This document shows positions 41,561 through 48,784 of a stretch of DNA of 53,239 nt, one piece after another. The DNA is from CAZVWH01 sp964631175 (GTDB taxonomy: Bacteria > Planctomycetota > Phycisphaerae > Sedimentisphaerales > Anaerobacaceae). Location of the stretch: the NCBI GenBank assembly GCA_964631175.1, contig CAZVWH010000007.1, forward strand, positions 1-53,239, in the 5' to 3' direction. Positions within the stretch are counted from its first letter, which is position 1. The number at the start of each line of letters is the position of its first letter. A program made the translations under genes and the position numbers. A model generated the notes under the pieces. It was given only the letters and a program-made list of their open reading frames with translations. It was not told the origin of the DNA and did no database searches.

Positions 41561-42961
41561 TTAATAACGCTCATGCTTATGTGGGCCGGCTGAGAATATT
41601 AACTGCAGCCAGACGATGTGCTCAGGATTGTCTATTCGCTTGCCGTTGCTGTAATCATACTCTAACCGAAACTTTACAAATGGGCTCTGCCACCAGGTAA
41701 TATATGGGCCAATTTGCCATAGATATGGATTATCACCTGTTACAGCCAATGGTGACAGTGAGAGCGAGCTGGATAAATCAGCGTAGCTTTTGGTATCGGG
41801 CACATAGAAGTCGCCTCTGATGCCAATATCAATTGTACGCGAAATTTTATTTTGTAAATAGCTGTACAAACCCCAGGCGTTGAGAGTGTCAGCACCTGAG
41901 TCATCTGGTGCCAGGAGTTTTTTATTGAGCCAATAGGCCTCACTTCGCCATTCAACATTACGGTATCGCATCTTTTCGGTCGGCTCCCACAGCAACGACA
42001 AATCAGCCCCCAGCACAGTCGTCATCTGACTGCTGTTTTGCTTAGTTCCGCCTTGAATATCCCATTCGTCGTTCCAGCCTAAAAGACCTGTCAGGCCCCA
42101 CTCCAAATAAGTATCTTTTGATATATCCCGGTAGTTCTTATAGTGTGCAAGAAAGCTCGGCCTATTGCGTGCGTTATCGCCAAACAAGCGGCTGTTTGAG
42201 CCATCTGTCACCTGGAATGTTAATTGTTGTGTTGTGTCACCGATAGGTGGCATCATCCAGTCAAGTGACAATCCGCTTTGATTCAGACCTCCGTTACCGA
42301 AGATTTGGCGAAGAGCCAGCGGAAAGTCAACCTGGTCTAAAGCGTGTTTGTGCCAGCGGTTGACCACACCAAACTGCTGACGAAATTTGCCCAGCGTTAA
42401 ATTAAGGTCATCCGCAATATCGTACAAGGTTATATATCCCTCACCGAGAGTGGTTTCATCCTCAGTTACCGGTATCGCAGCCTTAAATAGAGTGTATGGA
42501 TCCAGCCATGACTGAACATGAATATCAAGAACTCGAAAATCAAAATCGCTGCTTTCTTCAGAGGTGCTATCCTGTCTGCTGGAAAACAAGAAATCACCGG
42601 CAAAGCTTATTTCAGGATTGAGAGCCTGAAGACTCAAGCCTCCGGATTTGAACGTTACTTCTTCCGGTTTTTCCTCAGCAGCCGCTTTTTCACTGGCCTT
42701 TGCCTTTGCTAATTGGCGCAGGGAGGTAAGCTCATCCTGGGTCTTTTGTTTGGTAGTCACAGTGGAAAGCTCATCTATCTGTTTTTTTAGAGCAGCCATT
42801 TCAGCGTCGTGCCTTTTCTGCATCTCAATAATCTGCTGCTGAAGCTCCAAAACCTTAGCATTTAATTGCTCAATATTTTTTATATTGTCCTCTTTTGCTA
42901 TGGCTGTAATATTGAATGCTGTTAGGATAAATAGTATTGAAGTAATAAAGATCCTCTTCAT
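41561..42961 (-). CDS. Outer-membrane beta-barrel porin with N-terminal coiled coil
   Basis: A 466-aa secreted protein with a signal peptide (about 1-22), a coiled coil with heptads (about 25-70: NIEQLNAKVLELQQQIIEMQKRHDAEMAALKKQIDEL) and a C-terminal barrel rich in alternating strands from about residue 115 onward. The layout matches OprP/phosphate-porin-like proteins whose N-terminal coil contacts peptidoglycan. Its place before the binding protein suggests a metal-deficiency-induced porin. The open frame begins at 42997, but the ATG at 42961 starts a proper signal peptide. A long coiled coil at the end of a barrel is common in Planctomycetota. Confidence 0.8.
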   Translation of the reverse strand: MKRIFITSILFILTAFNITAIAKEDNIKNIEQLNAKVLELQQQIIEMQKRHDAEMAALKKQIDELSTVTTKQKTQDELTSLRQLAKAKASEKAAAEEKPEEVTFKSGGLSLQALNPEISFAGDFLFSSRQDSTSEESSDFDFRVLDIHVQSWLDPYTLFKAAIPVTEDETTLGEGYITLYDIADDLNLTLGKFRQQFGVVNRWHKHALDQVDFPLALRQIFGNGGLNQSGLSLDWMMPPIGDTTQQLTFQVTDGSNSRLFGDNARNRPSFLAHYKNYRDISKDTYLEWGLTGLLGWNDEWDIQGGTKQNSSQMTTVLGADLSLLWEPTEKMRYRNVEWRSEAYWLNKKLLAPDDSGADTLNAWGLYSYLQNKISRTIDIGIRGDFYVPDTKSYADLSSSLSLSPLAVTGDNPYLWQIGPYITWWQSPFVKFRLEYDYSNGKRIDNPEHIVWLQLIFSAGPHKHERY

Positions 42962-43078
42962 CGTTAAGACCCTTAACAGGATTGCTTTAGACAACAAATA
43001 TTCTTAAAGAGCTTAAGACACAAATAAGTTGACATATTCTGCCCACTTATTGTGATTCAATTATGTTGTGTTAAAGTT

Positions 43079-43381
43079 TTAACGTGCGAAAGGAGGAGAG
43101 CGAGGAACAGGAAATCTGGCATCAGAAAATTCCGGGGAGGTTTGACAAATAAAGACGGGAGGATATTCAGTTCTGCTTGTTTCTTCGATTTTCGGTTCTG
43201 CAATTATGCCGATTTTATTGTTATTACTCAGCAGTGTTTGACAAATCGGACATCGGCTGGAGCTATGGTTGACTGAATGTTTATGGCTGTGTAAGTGCAT
43301 TTCCAGTATCAGCCCAGTGACCATGGCCACAAAGCAAAGGGTTGTAGTTACCAAAATAACTTTTCGGACTGATCGATTCAA
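43079..43381 (-). CDS. Small anchored His/Cys-rich protein, possible metal-binding
   Basis: A 100-aa protein with one N-terminal hydrophobic helix (about residues 8-27). Directly after it, on the outer side, are HLHSHKHSVNHSSSRCPICQTLL: six His and a CPIC motif in 23 residues, a likely metal site. The last 40 residues are Pro-rich without a domain. It lies between the Fur-type regulator and the porin in the same direction. It may capture metal in the periplasm or sense it, but no family is known to me. The name rests on composition and context only. Confidence 0.6.
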   Translation of the reverse strand: MNRSVRKVILVTTTLCFVAMVTGLILEMHLHSHKHSVNHSSSRCPICQTLLSNNNKIGIIAEPKIEETSRTEYPPVFICQTSPEFSDARFPVPRSPPFAR

Positions 43382-43426
43382 ATTAAACCTTTCGTTCTAT
43401 TTATTTCTATTTTTACAATGAACTAA

Positions 43427-43477
43427 CCGTCGCCGTGCCGGACTTCGGCGAGCTCAGCCGAGCCGCGACGGCTAAAC
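43427..43477 (+). repeat. Hairpin element ending in CTAAAC
   Basis: CCGTCGC pairs with GCGACGG and CTAAAC follows. The loop carries CTTCGGCGAGCTCAGCC, similar to the core of the 11810 and 21201 elements. It lies in the 109-base space between the regulator and the small His-rich gene. Confidence 0.55.
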
Positions 43478-43489
43478 TTTGTTTCTTCT

Positions 43490-43915
43490 TTATGCACATG
43501 CCGGACATAGACCTTCAAGCCGAACCTGCTGGCGCCGGATGATAAAACCTTTATGTGGACTTTTTGCCATAGGCAATTTCATTCCTATAAGGCAGTGTGT
43601 GTGGCCGCAGCTTGTACAGGTAAAATGAGGGTGACACTGAGTTTCGCTGCAGTCCTGAGCCGATTCAAAATGCCACGCTCTTTTTTGCATGAAAGCCTTA
43701 TGCACCAGACCGGCCTCGCAGAAACTCTCTAAAGTTCGGTAAATGGTAACTTTATTGAAGCGTTTTTTATCTAATCGTTTAGAGATCTGTTTCTGGCTAA
43801 GTGGCTTCTTTGCAGTTAGCAGCACTTTCAATATTGACTCTCTGCATCCGGTGCGGTAAAGCTTTACTGTTTTTAACATCTTTCGGACATTTGAATCTGA
43901 TTTATGTTTCTTCAT
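43490..43915 (-). CDS. Fur-family regulator, probably Zur
   Basis: A 141-aa DNA-binding metal sensor. The winged helix spans about residues 25-85, with KKPLSQKQISKRL and NKVTIYRTLESFCEAGLV as recognition region. A structural zinc site is complete: Cys100 and Cys103 (CTSC), Cys137 and Cys140 (CPAC); His95 and His97 (CHPHF) lie in the regulatory site. Zur, Fur, Mur and PerR cannot be distinguished by sequence alone. Zur is preferred because zinc-type ABC permeases and a zinc enzyme follow and there are no iron genes. It is 6 bases after the membrane protein and co-transcribed with it. The dyad at 44691-44711 is the likely operator. Confidence 0.85.
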   Translation of the reverse strand: MKKHKSDSNVRKMLKTVKLYRTGCRESILKVLLTAKKPLSQKQISKRLDKKRFNKVTIYRTLESFCEAGLVHKAFMQKRAWHFESAQDCSETQCHPHFTCTSCGHTHCLIGMKLPMAKSPHKGFIIRRQQVRLEGLCPACA

Positions 43916-43921
43916 TTTAGT

Positions 43922-44614
43922 TTACCGCTTCCTTACGGTCGCGGCTCTGTTTTTGCTGTTGTAATGGTGGGCATGTGATAGATTACCTTCCGACTTAACA
44001 AATAACAGTGGAAAAACTATATCGCTGAAACAGCAGGGCAGCCATACAGCTAAGAACAAAAAAACAAAACTGCCTAAGGCTTTCCATAATGACAGATGCC
44101 CATCCATAGCCATAATGATGTGAAACGAAGAAGCCCAGGTGCTCAGCAGAACGTGACCGGCGTGCGGGAATTTTGTCTTAGGCCAGTAGTATGCTATCAG
44201 TACACCTGCGATAGCCGCTGGTATTACTATCTGCCACTCTTCAATGAAGCCAATGTGAACGCGTTCAGCGAAGCTGGCGTGTTCATGGACGTGAATGTGC
44301 ATACCCAATAGAATCTCACCGATGTAAGGAATCAGTGAATCGCTGAGTGTTGAAATTCCTATTGAACCCAGAAGTCCGATCAGCAGCATCTCAATGAATT
44401 TTCTCTTTTTAGTGTGAAGCTCAAATATGGAGGCGGTTACCATCGCACTTAGAAGCACGTGCGCCGGATGGAACATATAAAATATCCTGAGGCTTGCTTG
44501 CTGCTGAAGGTTTTTGAACAGCATCATACAAACGAGACCCGTTAATGCCCCGAATAACGTAAATGGGGCATGAGTCTTTAGCTCTGTCAAAATGGTAATG
44601 AGACGTCTTTGCAT
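43922..44614 (-). CDS. His-rich integral membrane protein, candidate metal transporter
   Basis: I recognise no named family. The 230-aa protein has about five to six transmembrane helices. Histidine clusters mark the loops and helix ends: His49 and His52 (FHPAHV), His106, 108, 110 and 112 (MHIHVHEH), His120, His151 and His154 (PHAGHV), His165, and a tail SHAHHY. Position first in the cluster, 6 bases before a Zur-like gene and behind the only strong dyad operator, points to metal transport or sensing. It might supply the entry route that the ABC cluster, lacking an ATPase, does not. The last nine residues (NRAATVRKR) and the stop codon are encoded by a dispersed REP-like element. Identity as a transporter is inference. 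Confidence 0.65.
   Translation of the reverse strand: MQRRLITILTELKTHAPFTLFGALTGLVCMMLFKNLQQQASLRIFYMFHPAHVLLSAMVTASIFELHTKKRKFIEMLLIGLLGSIGISTLSDSLIPYIGEILLGMHIHVHEHASFAERVHIGFIEEWQIVIPAAIAGVLIAYYWPKTKFPHAGHVLLSTWASSFHIIMAMDGHLSLWKALGSFVFLFLAVWLPCCFSDIVFPLLFVKSEGNLSHAHHYNSKNRAATVRKR
43924..43950 (-). repeat. REP-like element overlapping a stop codon
   Basis: Minus strand reads ACAGAGCCGCGACCGTAAGG and on to GCGGT. It encodes the end of the His-rich membrane protein. Close to 45958-45984 and 51158-51185. Confidence 0.7.
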
Positions 44615-44690
44615 CTAAGTCGTGCCCTATAAGAGACATAGTTTAAGAAGCTTCTTGACAGTAAGAGTTACTTTATTTCTATTACGAAGA

Positions 44691-44711
44691 ATTTGCAACT
44701 AAGTTGCAAAT
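44691..44711. promoter_or_regulatory. Perfect 21-bp dyad, probable Zur/Fur-family operator
   Basis: ATTTGCAACT and AGTTGCAAAT are separated by one A. It lies 77 bases before the start of the His-rich membrane gene on the minus strand, in a divergent intergenic region. Fur-family boxes are dyads of this size, and the regulator is encoded in the same operon. TTGCAA within it can serve as a -35 followed by TAATAG, so binding would block transcription. Confidence 0.65.
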
Positions 44712-44855
44712 ATTTTTAGATTTTTTTTCGCTGTTATCAACTGAGGAATACATCAAGAGAACAAAGCAAGACCAAGTAATGTTGTTATGGGCTAAAAAGC
44801 AATTGCAGGTTTTAGCTTGGTTGGGTACATTATCCTTCCTGTTTGTTAGATAAAA

Positions 44856-44881
44856 CCCCGCGTAAAACGCGGGGCTAAATA
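44856..44881 (+). repeat. Hairpin element ending in CTAAATA
   Basis: CCCCGCGT and ACGCGGGG enclose AAA, then CTAAATA. All 26 bases equal 23956-23981, about 21 kb away. Confidence 0.75.
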
Positions 44882-44931
44882 ATTGGCAATTGGAAGCGTA
44901 ATAGGGACTTAACGACGAAGATAAAAGCAGA

Positions 44932-45948
44932 ATGGAAATAATACAAACAATATCGGACCTTCAAAAGATAAAAAAAGGCTGTGTGCTGACGATTGGAAAT
45001 TTTGATGGTGTTCATATCGGCCATCAGGATATTCTTGCTGCCGCTAGGAAAGCTGCCGAAAAAAACTTGGCGGAATTGGTAGCAATGACATTTGAGCCGC
45101 ATCCGGTTGCGATTTTACATCCGGAGAGGACGCCGGGAGTATTGACGCCTTTGGAGCTTAAAAAGCATTTACTGGCAAAATTCGGCGTAGATTGCTTGAT
45201 CATTTTAAAGGGCAACAACGAATTGTTGAATCTTTCGCCAGAGGATTTTGTGAGCCGTTTTCTCGTTGAGAATGTTCAGCCGAGCGTGGCTGTTGAGGGT
45301 AGCGATTTCAATTTCGGTGTCGGACGATCGGGAAATATTGATACGCTACAGAATTTATGTGCGGAGAAGGACTTTGAAGTTACTGTAATCGAGCCGAGAC
45401 AAATAAAGCTTTCAACAGGTCAGATTGTTAGAGTTTCGAGTACCATGATTCGCTATATGCTCGAAAGCGGCCACGTTACCGACGCTAATGCTGCTTTAGG
45501 CAGGCCTTATCGGTTGGCCGCGCAAATCATACCGGGCCGGGGCATAGGGAAAAGATTGGGTTTTCCGACATTAAATATGAGAAGACCTCAGCAGGTAATT
45601 CCTGCTGAGGGTGTCTATGCCGGCTTTGTCCGTATCGGGCAGACGATAGAAGATGTTCTCCGCAAGGAGTCCCTAGGACTGGCTTGTGAGGAGAAGATCC
45701 CCGCTGTCTATAGTATCGGCCAGGCAAGGACATACGGTGACGAATTTCCATTACTGATAGAGGCGCATTTGCTGAAAGAGAACGTTGGCAGTTTCGTCGG
45801 TCAATATATGGCTATGGATTTTATTGAGCTTATACGCAGCCAGCACAAATTCAAGACCTCTGAAGAGCTTTCCGCCCAGATCGCAAAGGACTGCGAAAAG
45901 GCAAGGAAGATTTTAACGGCACAGCGATATGAACATTGTGATGAATAG
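44932..45948 (+). CDS. ribF: Bifunctional riboflavin kinase/FAD synthetase
   Basis: A 338-aa cytoplasmic enzyme making FMN and FAD. The N-terminal adenylyltransferase has IGNFDGVHIGHQ (about residues 21-32) and the GRSGNIDTL segment; the C-terminal flavokinase begins near residue 185 and has GRGIGKRLGFPTLNM with the expected Pro-Thr pair, then GVYAG and the EAHLL end. Residues about 240-260 hold a slightly longer loop than in most members. The Shine-Dalgarno is weak, so the start is judged from the conserved N-terminus. A REP element begins 10 bases after the stop codon, and the transposase frame overlaps its last 20 bases. Confidence 0.92.
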   Translation: MEIIQTISDLQKIKKGCVLTIGNFDGVHIGHQDILAAARKAAEKNLAELVAMTFEPHPVAILHPERTPGVLTPLELKKHLLAKFGVDCLIILKGNNELLNLSPEDFVSRFLVENVQPSVAVEGSDFNFGVGRSGNIDTLQNLCAEKDFEVTVIEPRQIKLSTGQIVRVSSTMIRYMLESGHVTDANAALGRPYRLAAQIIPGRGIGKRLGFPTLNMRRPQQVIPAEGVYAGFVRIGQTIEDVLRKESLGLACEEKIPAVYSIGQARTYGDEFPLLIEAHLLKENVGSFVGQYMAMDFIELIRSQHKFKTSEELSAQIAKDCEKARKILTAQRYEHCDE

Positions 45949-46525
45949 AGATGGATTACCGCTCCCTCACGGTCGCGGCTCTGTTAGGTCTCGCGGCCCT
46001 GTTAAATATCCTATTGCATATCTTATAACTTTTACAACCTATGGAACGTGGCTGCATGGTGACAGAAGGGGAAGTGTCAACAGGGAAAATAACCAGTATG
46101 GTAGCTCTTTCGTAGCTCCAGCTCCATACTTGTGCAGAAAGGAGAGAGATAACCTCAAGAATCCAAAGTTTTTGTTAGAAAAAAGCCAAAGGAATTTAGT
46201 CTTGAAGAGCATTCTTCAGGTATGTAAATTTCGTGGCTGGTTAGCCCATGCAGTACACGTTAGAAGCAACCATGTTCACATCGTAGTAAGCGGCAAAGAA
46301 AAACCGGAAAAGATGATGGCTGATTTTAAGGCTTATGCCACCAAAGCGATAAGACAAAGTAATAACAGCATACCGACATTCAAGAAATATTGGACACGAC
46401 ACGGCAGCACAAAGTACCTTTGGACGAAAGAAAGTCTTGCATCAGCAATCGGGTATGTTAAGAATGAGCAAGGTGAAATGATGGCCTTTGGTACGATATA
46501 CAAACAGAGCCCCGAACGTAAGTGA
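45929..46525 (+). CDS. REP-associated tyrosine transposase (RAYT, IS200-like)
   Basis: A 198-aa Y1/HUH single-strand transposase. The core starts at about residue 26 (KYPIAYLITFTTYGTWLHGDRRG), has the HUH motif NHVHIVVSG, then FKAYATKAI, which probably supplies the active-site Tyr, and the WTRHGSTKYLW end. RAYTs move or spread REP elements. Both ends of this frame are made of REP sequence: the first residues (LPLPHGRGSVRSRGPV) from the inverted copies at 45958-46002 and the last (QSPERK) from the first direct copy at 46504. No start codon exists between the REP and the core in this frame, so translation must start at 45929 or 45941. This is an intact counterpart of the pseudogene at 3084. Confidence 0.85.
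   Translation: MNIVMNRDGLPLPHGRGSVRSRGPVKYPIAYLITFTTYGTWLHGDRRGSVNRENNQYGSSFVAPAPYLCRKERDNLKNPKFLLEKSQRNLVLKSILQVCKFRGWLAHAVHVRSNHVHIVVSGKEKPEKMMADFKAYATKAIRQSNNSIPTFKKYWTRHGSTKYLWTKESLASAIGYVKNEQGEMMAFGTIYKQSPERK
45958..45984 (+). repeat. REP-like element, left flank of the transposase
   Basis: ACCGCTCCCTCACGGTCGCG followed by GCTCTGT; a shortened second copy (TCTCGCGGCCCTGTT) follows to 46002. It is inverted relative to the right-flank copies at 46504. Confidence 0.7.
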
Positions 46526-46630
46526 GGGGAAAGTGAAAGGACAGAGCCCCGAACATAAGTGAGGGGAAAGTGAAAGGACAGAGCCCCGAACGTAAGTGAG
46601 GGGTAAAAAAACCGAACGTAAGCAAGGGAG
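46504..46630 (+). repeat. Tandem REP-like units, right flank of the transposase
   Basis: Three copies of ACAGAGCCCCGAACGTAAG followed by TGAGGGG start at 46504, 46541 and 46578, with a partial fourth at 46611. The first two are separated by an identical AAAGTGAAAGG, giving a 37-bp unit. The second has one base change. Confidence 0.85.
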
Positions 46631-46648
46631 AATTTATAGGAGGTTACC

Positions 46649-48037
46649 ATGAAACGTAGAAATTCGAAGAGCCTACGAGATGTCGCTGTTATCTCCGGCA
46701 GGTTTTTGCCAGCTTTATTCTGCCTCATTCTGTTAGTTGGGCCGGCCTGTCGGGTAAATGCCGGTTGGGAGCAGGTCGATGAGATATTAAGCAAAATTTC
46801 TGCCCCGCAATTTCCGGATCAGAATTTTAATATCACTGATTACGGTGCGATTGGAGATGGACAGACGGATTGTACCGAGGCATTTAAGAAAGCTATATCG
46901 GCTGCTAACCAAGCTGGCGGCGGTCGTGTGGTGGTTGGTGCCGGTTCATTTCTCACCGGCCCAATTCATCTGAAAAGTAACGTCAATCTGCACATTTTGG
47001 AAGATGCCGTAATAAAGTTTTCGGTTGATCCCAATATGTATCTTCCGGTTGTATATACTCGGTTTGAGGGCGTTGAGTGCATGAATTACTCACCTTTAAT
47101 CTATGCGTACGAGCAGGAAAATATTGCCATTACGGGCAAAGGGACACTTGATGGACAGGCCAGCTATGAAAATTGGTGGAGATGGACGAAAAGCCATGGC
47201 GATGATGTTCGCCGGTCACGGGAGCAGGGTCAAGCCGGTGTGCTGGTTCAAGAGCGAGTCTTCGGTGCCGGCAGGAAATTAAGGCCCAATATGATTCAAC
47301 CCTACAAATGTAAAAATATTTTAATAGAGGGAGTTACATTCAGGAATTCACCTATGTGGCATATTCATCCTGTGCTTTCAACTAATGTCACTGTCAGAAA
47401 TGTAAAAGTGATTGGACACGGCCCCAACAACGACGGCTGCAATCCTGAGTCGTGCAAAGATGTCCTTATTGAAGGCTGTTACTTTGATACAGGGGATGAT
47501 TGTATTGCTATAAAGGCGGGCAGGAACAACGATGGCAGAAGGGTGAATGTGCCAAGTGAAAATATTGTTATTAGAAATTGTCAGATGAAGGACGGTCACG
47601 GAGGCGTAGTTATAGGCAGCGAAATGACAGGAGGTGCCATAAATGTCTTTGCTGAGAACTGCACGATGGATAGCCCCAATCTGGATAGGGCACTTAGGAT
47701 TAAGACCAACTCGGTTCGCGGTGGAAAAGTCGAAAACATTTATATAAGAAATGTCACGATAGGCCAGGTTGCCGAAGCGGTTCTCAAAATCAATTTTTAT
47801 TATGGCGAAGGTGACACCGGCGAATATCCGCCGACTGTTCGCAATATCAATATGGAAAACGTCACCAGCAAAAAAAGCAGATACGCTTTGTCGATTAGGG
47901 CTTACGACCGTTCGCCGGCAACCGATATCCATTTGAAGGATTGCATATTTGATAATGTTGACAGAGATAACATACTCAAAGGAGTTAAGAATCTGATTTT
48001 GGAAAATGTGAAGATTAACAGCAAAGTGCAGAATTAG
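46649..48037 (+). CDS. GH28 polygalacturonase-family hydrolase
   Basis: A 462-aa secreted enzyme separate from the main pectin cluster. The signal peptide is about residues 1-37. The usual beta-helix opening is present (YGAIGDGQTDCTEAFKKAISAANQAGGG). Catalytic places are Asp262 (NNDGCNPES), Asp283-Asp284 (GDDCIAIKAG) and His317 (GHGGVVIGSEM), with RIKTN at about residue 350. It is close to the GH28 at 7505 in motif detail. AGGAGG at 46638-46643 precedes the ATG. REP units lie directly upstream, so transcription may be separate from the transposase or read through from it. It likely works with the 6-31 kb locus. Confidence 0.9.
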   Translation: MKRRNSKSLRDVAVISGRFLPALFCLILLVGPACRVNAGWEQVDEILSKISAPQFPDQNFNITDYGAIGDGQTDCTEAFKKAISAANQAGGGRVVVGAGSFLTGPIHLKSNVNLHILEDAVIKFSVDPNMYLPVVYTRFEGVECMNYSPLIYAYEQENIAITGKGTLDGQASYENWWRWTKSHGDDVRRSREQGQAGVLVQERVFGAGRKLRPNMIQPYKCKNILIEGVTFRNSPMWHIHPVLSTNVTVRNVKVIGHGPNNDGCNPESCKDVLIEGCYFDTGDDCIAIKAGRNNDGRRVNVPSENIVIRNCQMKDGHGGVVIGSEMTGGAINVFAENCTMDSPNLDRALRIKTNSVRGGKVENIYIRNVTIGQVAEAVLKINFYYGEGDTGEYPPTVRNINMENVTSKKSRYALSIRAYDRSPATDIHLKDCIFDNVDRDNILKGVKNLILENVKINSKVQN

Positions 48038-48105
48038 TGGAAAGAATTACTGTATTAAATGCAGGATATTTATAATTGCAGGACGGTTTATCTCGAAAAA
48101 TTAAC

Positions 48106-48134
48106 TTGACGACTGTATATATTCATTATATACT
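48106..48134 (+). promoter_or_regulatory. Toxin-antitoxin promoter with overlapping dyad
   Basis: TTGACG (48106-48111) and TATACT (48129-48134) are 17 bases apart. A dyad GTATATA-TTCAT-TATATAC (48115-48133) overlaps the spacer and -10. BrnA-type antitoxins repress their own operon, so this is the probable operator. The expected transcript start lies within about 3 bases of the ATG at 48144. Confidence 0.65.
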
Positions 48135-48143
48135 TATATAGAC

Positions 48144-48449
48144 ATGGATGATATAGAAAGATTATTGCAATGCGATGGATTTGAATGGGATCATGGGAAT
48201 ATTGAAAAAAACTGGCTGAAACATAAAGTCAGTCCTGTTGAATGTGAACAGATTTTTTTCAACCAACCTTTGATTGTACTCAATGATCCCAAGCATTCAA
48301 TTTCTGAAAAAAGGTTTGCGGCTTTCGGATATACAGATACCGGTAGATTGCTCGTGGTTATATTTACAAGGAGAGTCAGACTTTTGCGAGTTATTTCTGC
48401 AAGAGATATGAATCGTAGGGAAAGGAAGTTTTATGAAGAAAACCAATAA
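48144..48449 (+). CDS. brnT: BrnT-family toxin
   Basis: A 101-aa protein of the BrnT type, a RelE-fold ribonuclease that stops translation until neutralised by BrnA. Characteristic segments are FEWDHGNIEKNWLKHKVSPVECEQIF, the P..IVLNDP middle part and RLLVVIFTRRVRLLRVISARDMNRRER, which carries basic residues used in RNA cleavage. The length is right for the family. The gene has no Shine-Dalgarno, and the promoter leaves almost no leader, so it may be read from a leaderless mRNA. It overlaps the next gene by 17 bases. Confidence 0.85.
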   Translation: MDDIERLLQCDGFEWDHGNIEKNWLKHKVSPVECEQIFFNQPLIVLNDPKHSISEKRFAAFGYTDTGRLLVVIFTRRVRLLRVISARDMNRRERKFYEENQ

Positions 48450-48723
48450 AAAACGTTTGCCTAAGTTTAAGAGTGAAGATAAAGAACGTGAATTTTGGGC
48501 GAGTCATTCGGCTTTGGATTATTTCGACACGAGCAGAGCCAGAAAGGTTACTCTGCCGAATCTAAAACCGTCGGTTAAAACAATTTCCATCAGACTTCCT
48601 GAAATAATGCTCCAGGAACTTAAACTTCTTGCAAACAAAAGAGACGTTCCCTATCAATCTCTTTTGAAGATTTTTTTGGCCGAGAGAATAGAAGCGGAAT
48701 TAGAGCATTCAACAGGAGTTTAA
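48433..48723 (+). CDS. BrnA/CopG-type antitoxin
   Basis: A 96-aa protein that should neutralise BrnT and bind its promoter. The first half is basic and flexible (RLPKFKSEDKEREFWASHSALDYFDTSRAR), the segment expected to wrap the toxin; the second half is a ribbon-helix-helix domain (TISIRLPEIMLQELKLLANKRDVPYQSLLKIFLAERI). An AGGGAAAGGAAG stretch lies about 6 bases before the ATG, inside brnT. The FWASH/HSALDYFDT phrase is typical of this CopG family. The toxin lies first, as in other brnTA pairs. Confidence 0.82.
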   Translation: MKKTNKKRLPKFKSEDKEREFWASHSALDYFDTSRARKVTLPNLKPSVKTISIRLPEIMLQELKLLANKRDVPYQSLLKIFLAERIEAELEHSTGV

Positions 48724-48784
48724 AACTCTTTCAATTGTGACTCATAGATCTAATGAAGTAAAACTCCAATAAAGAAAGATCGAA

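Noticed and set aside
46504..46630. Possible CRISPR array
   Set aside because: Three direct repeats are separated by an identical 11-base sequence, not unique spacers, and no cas genes are present; these are tandem REP units.
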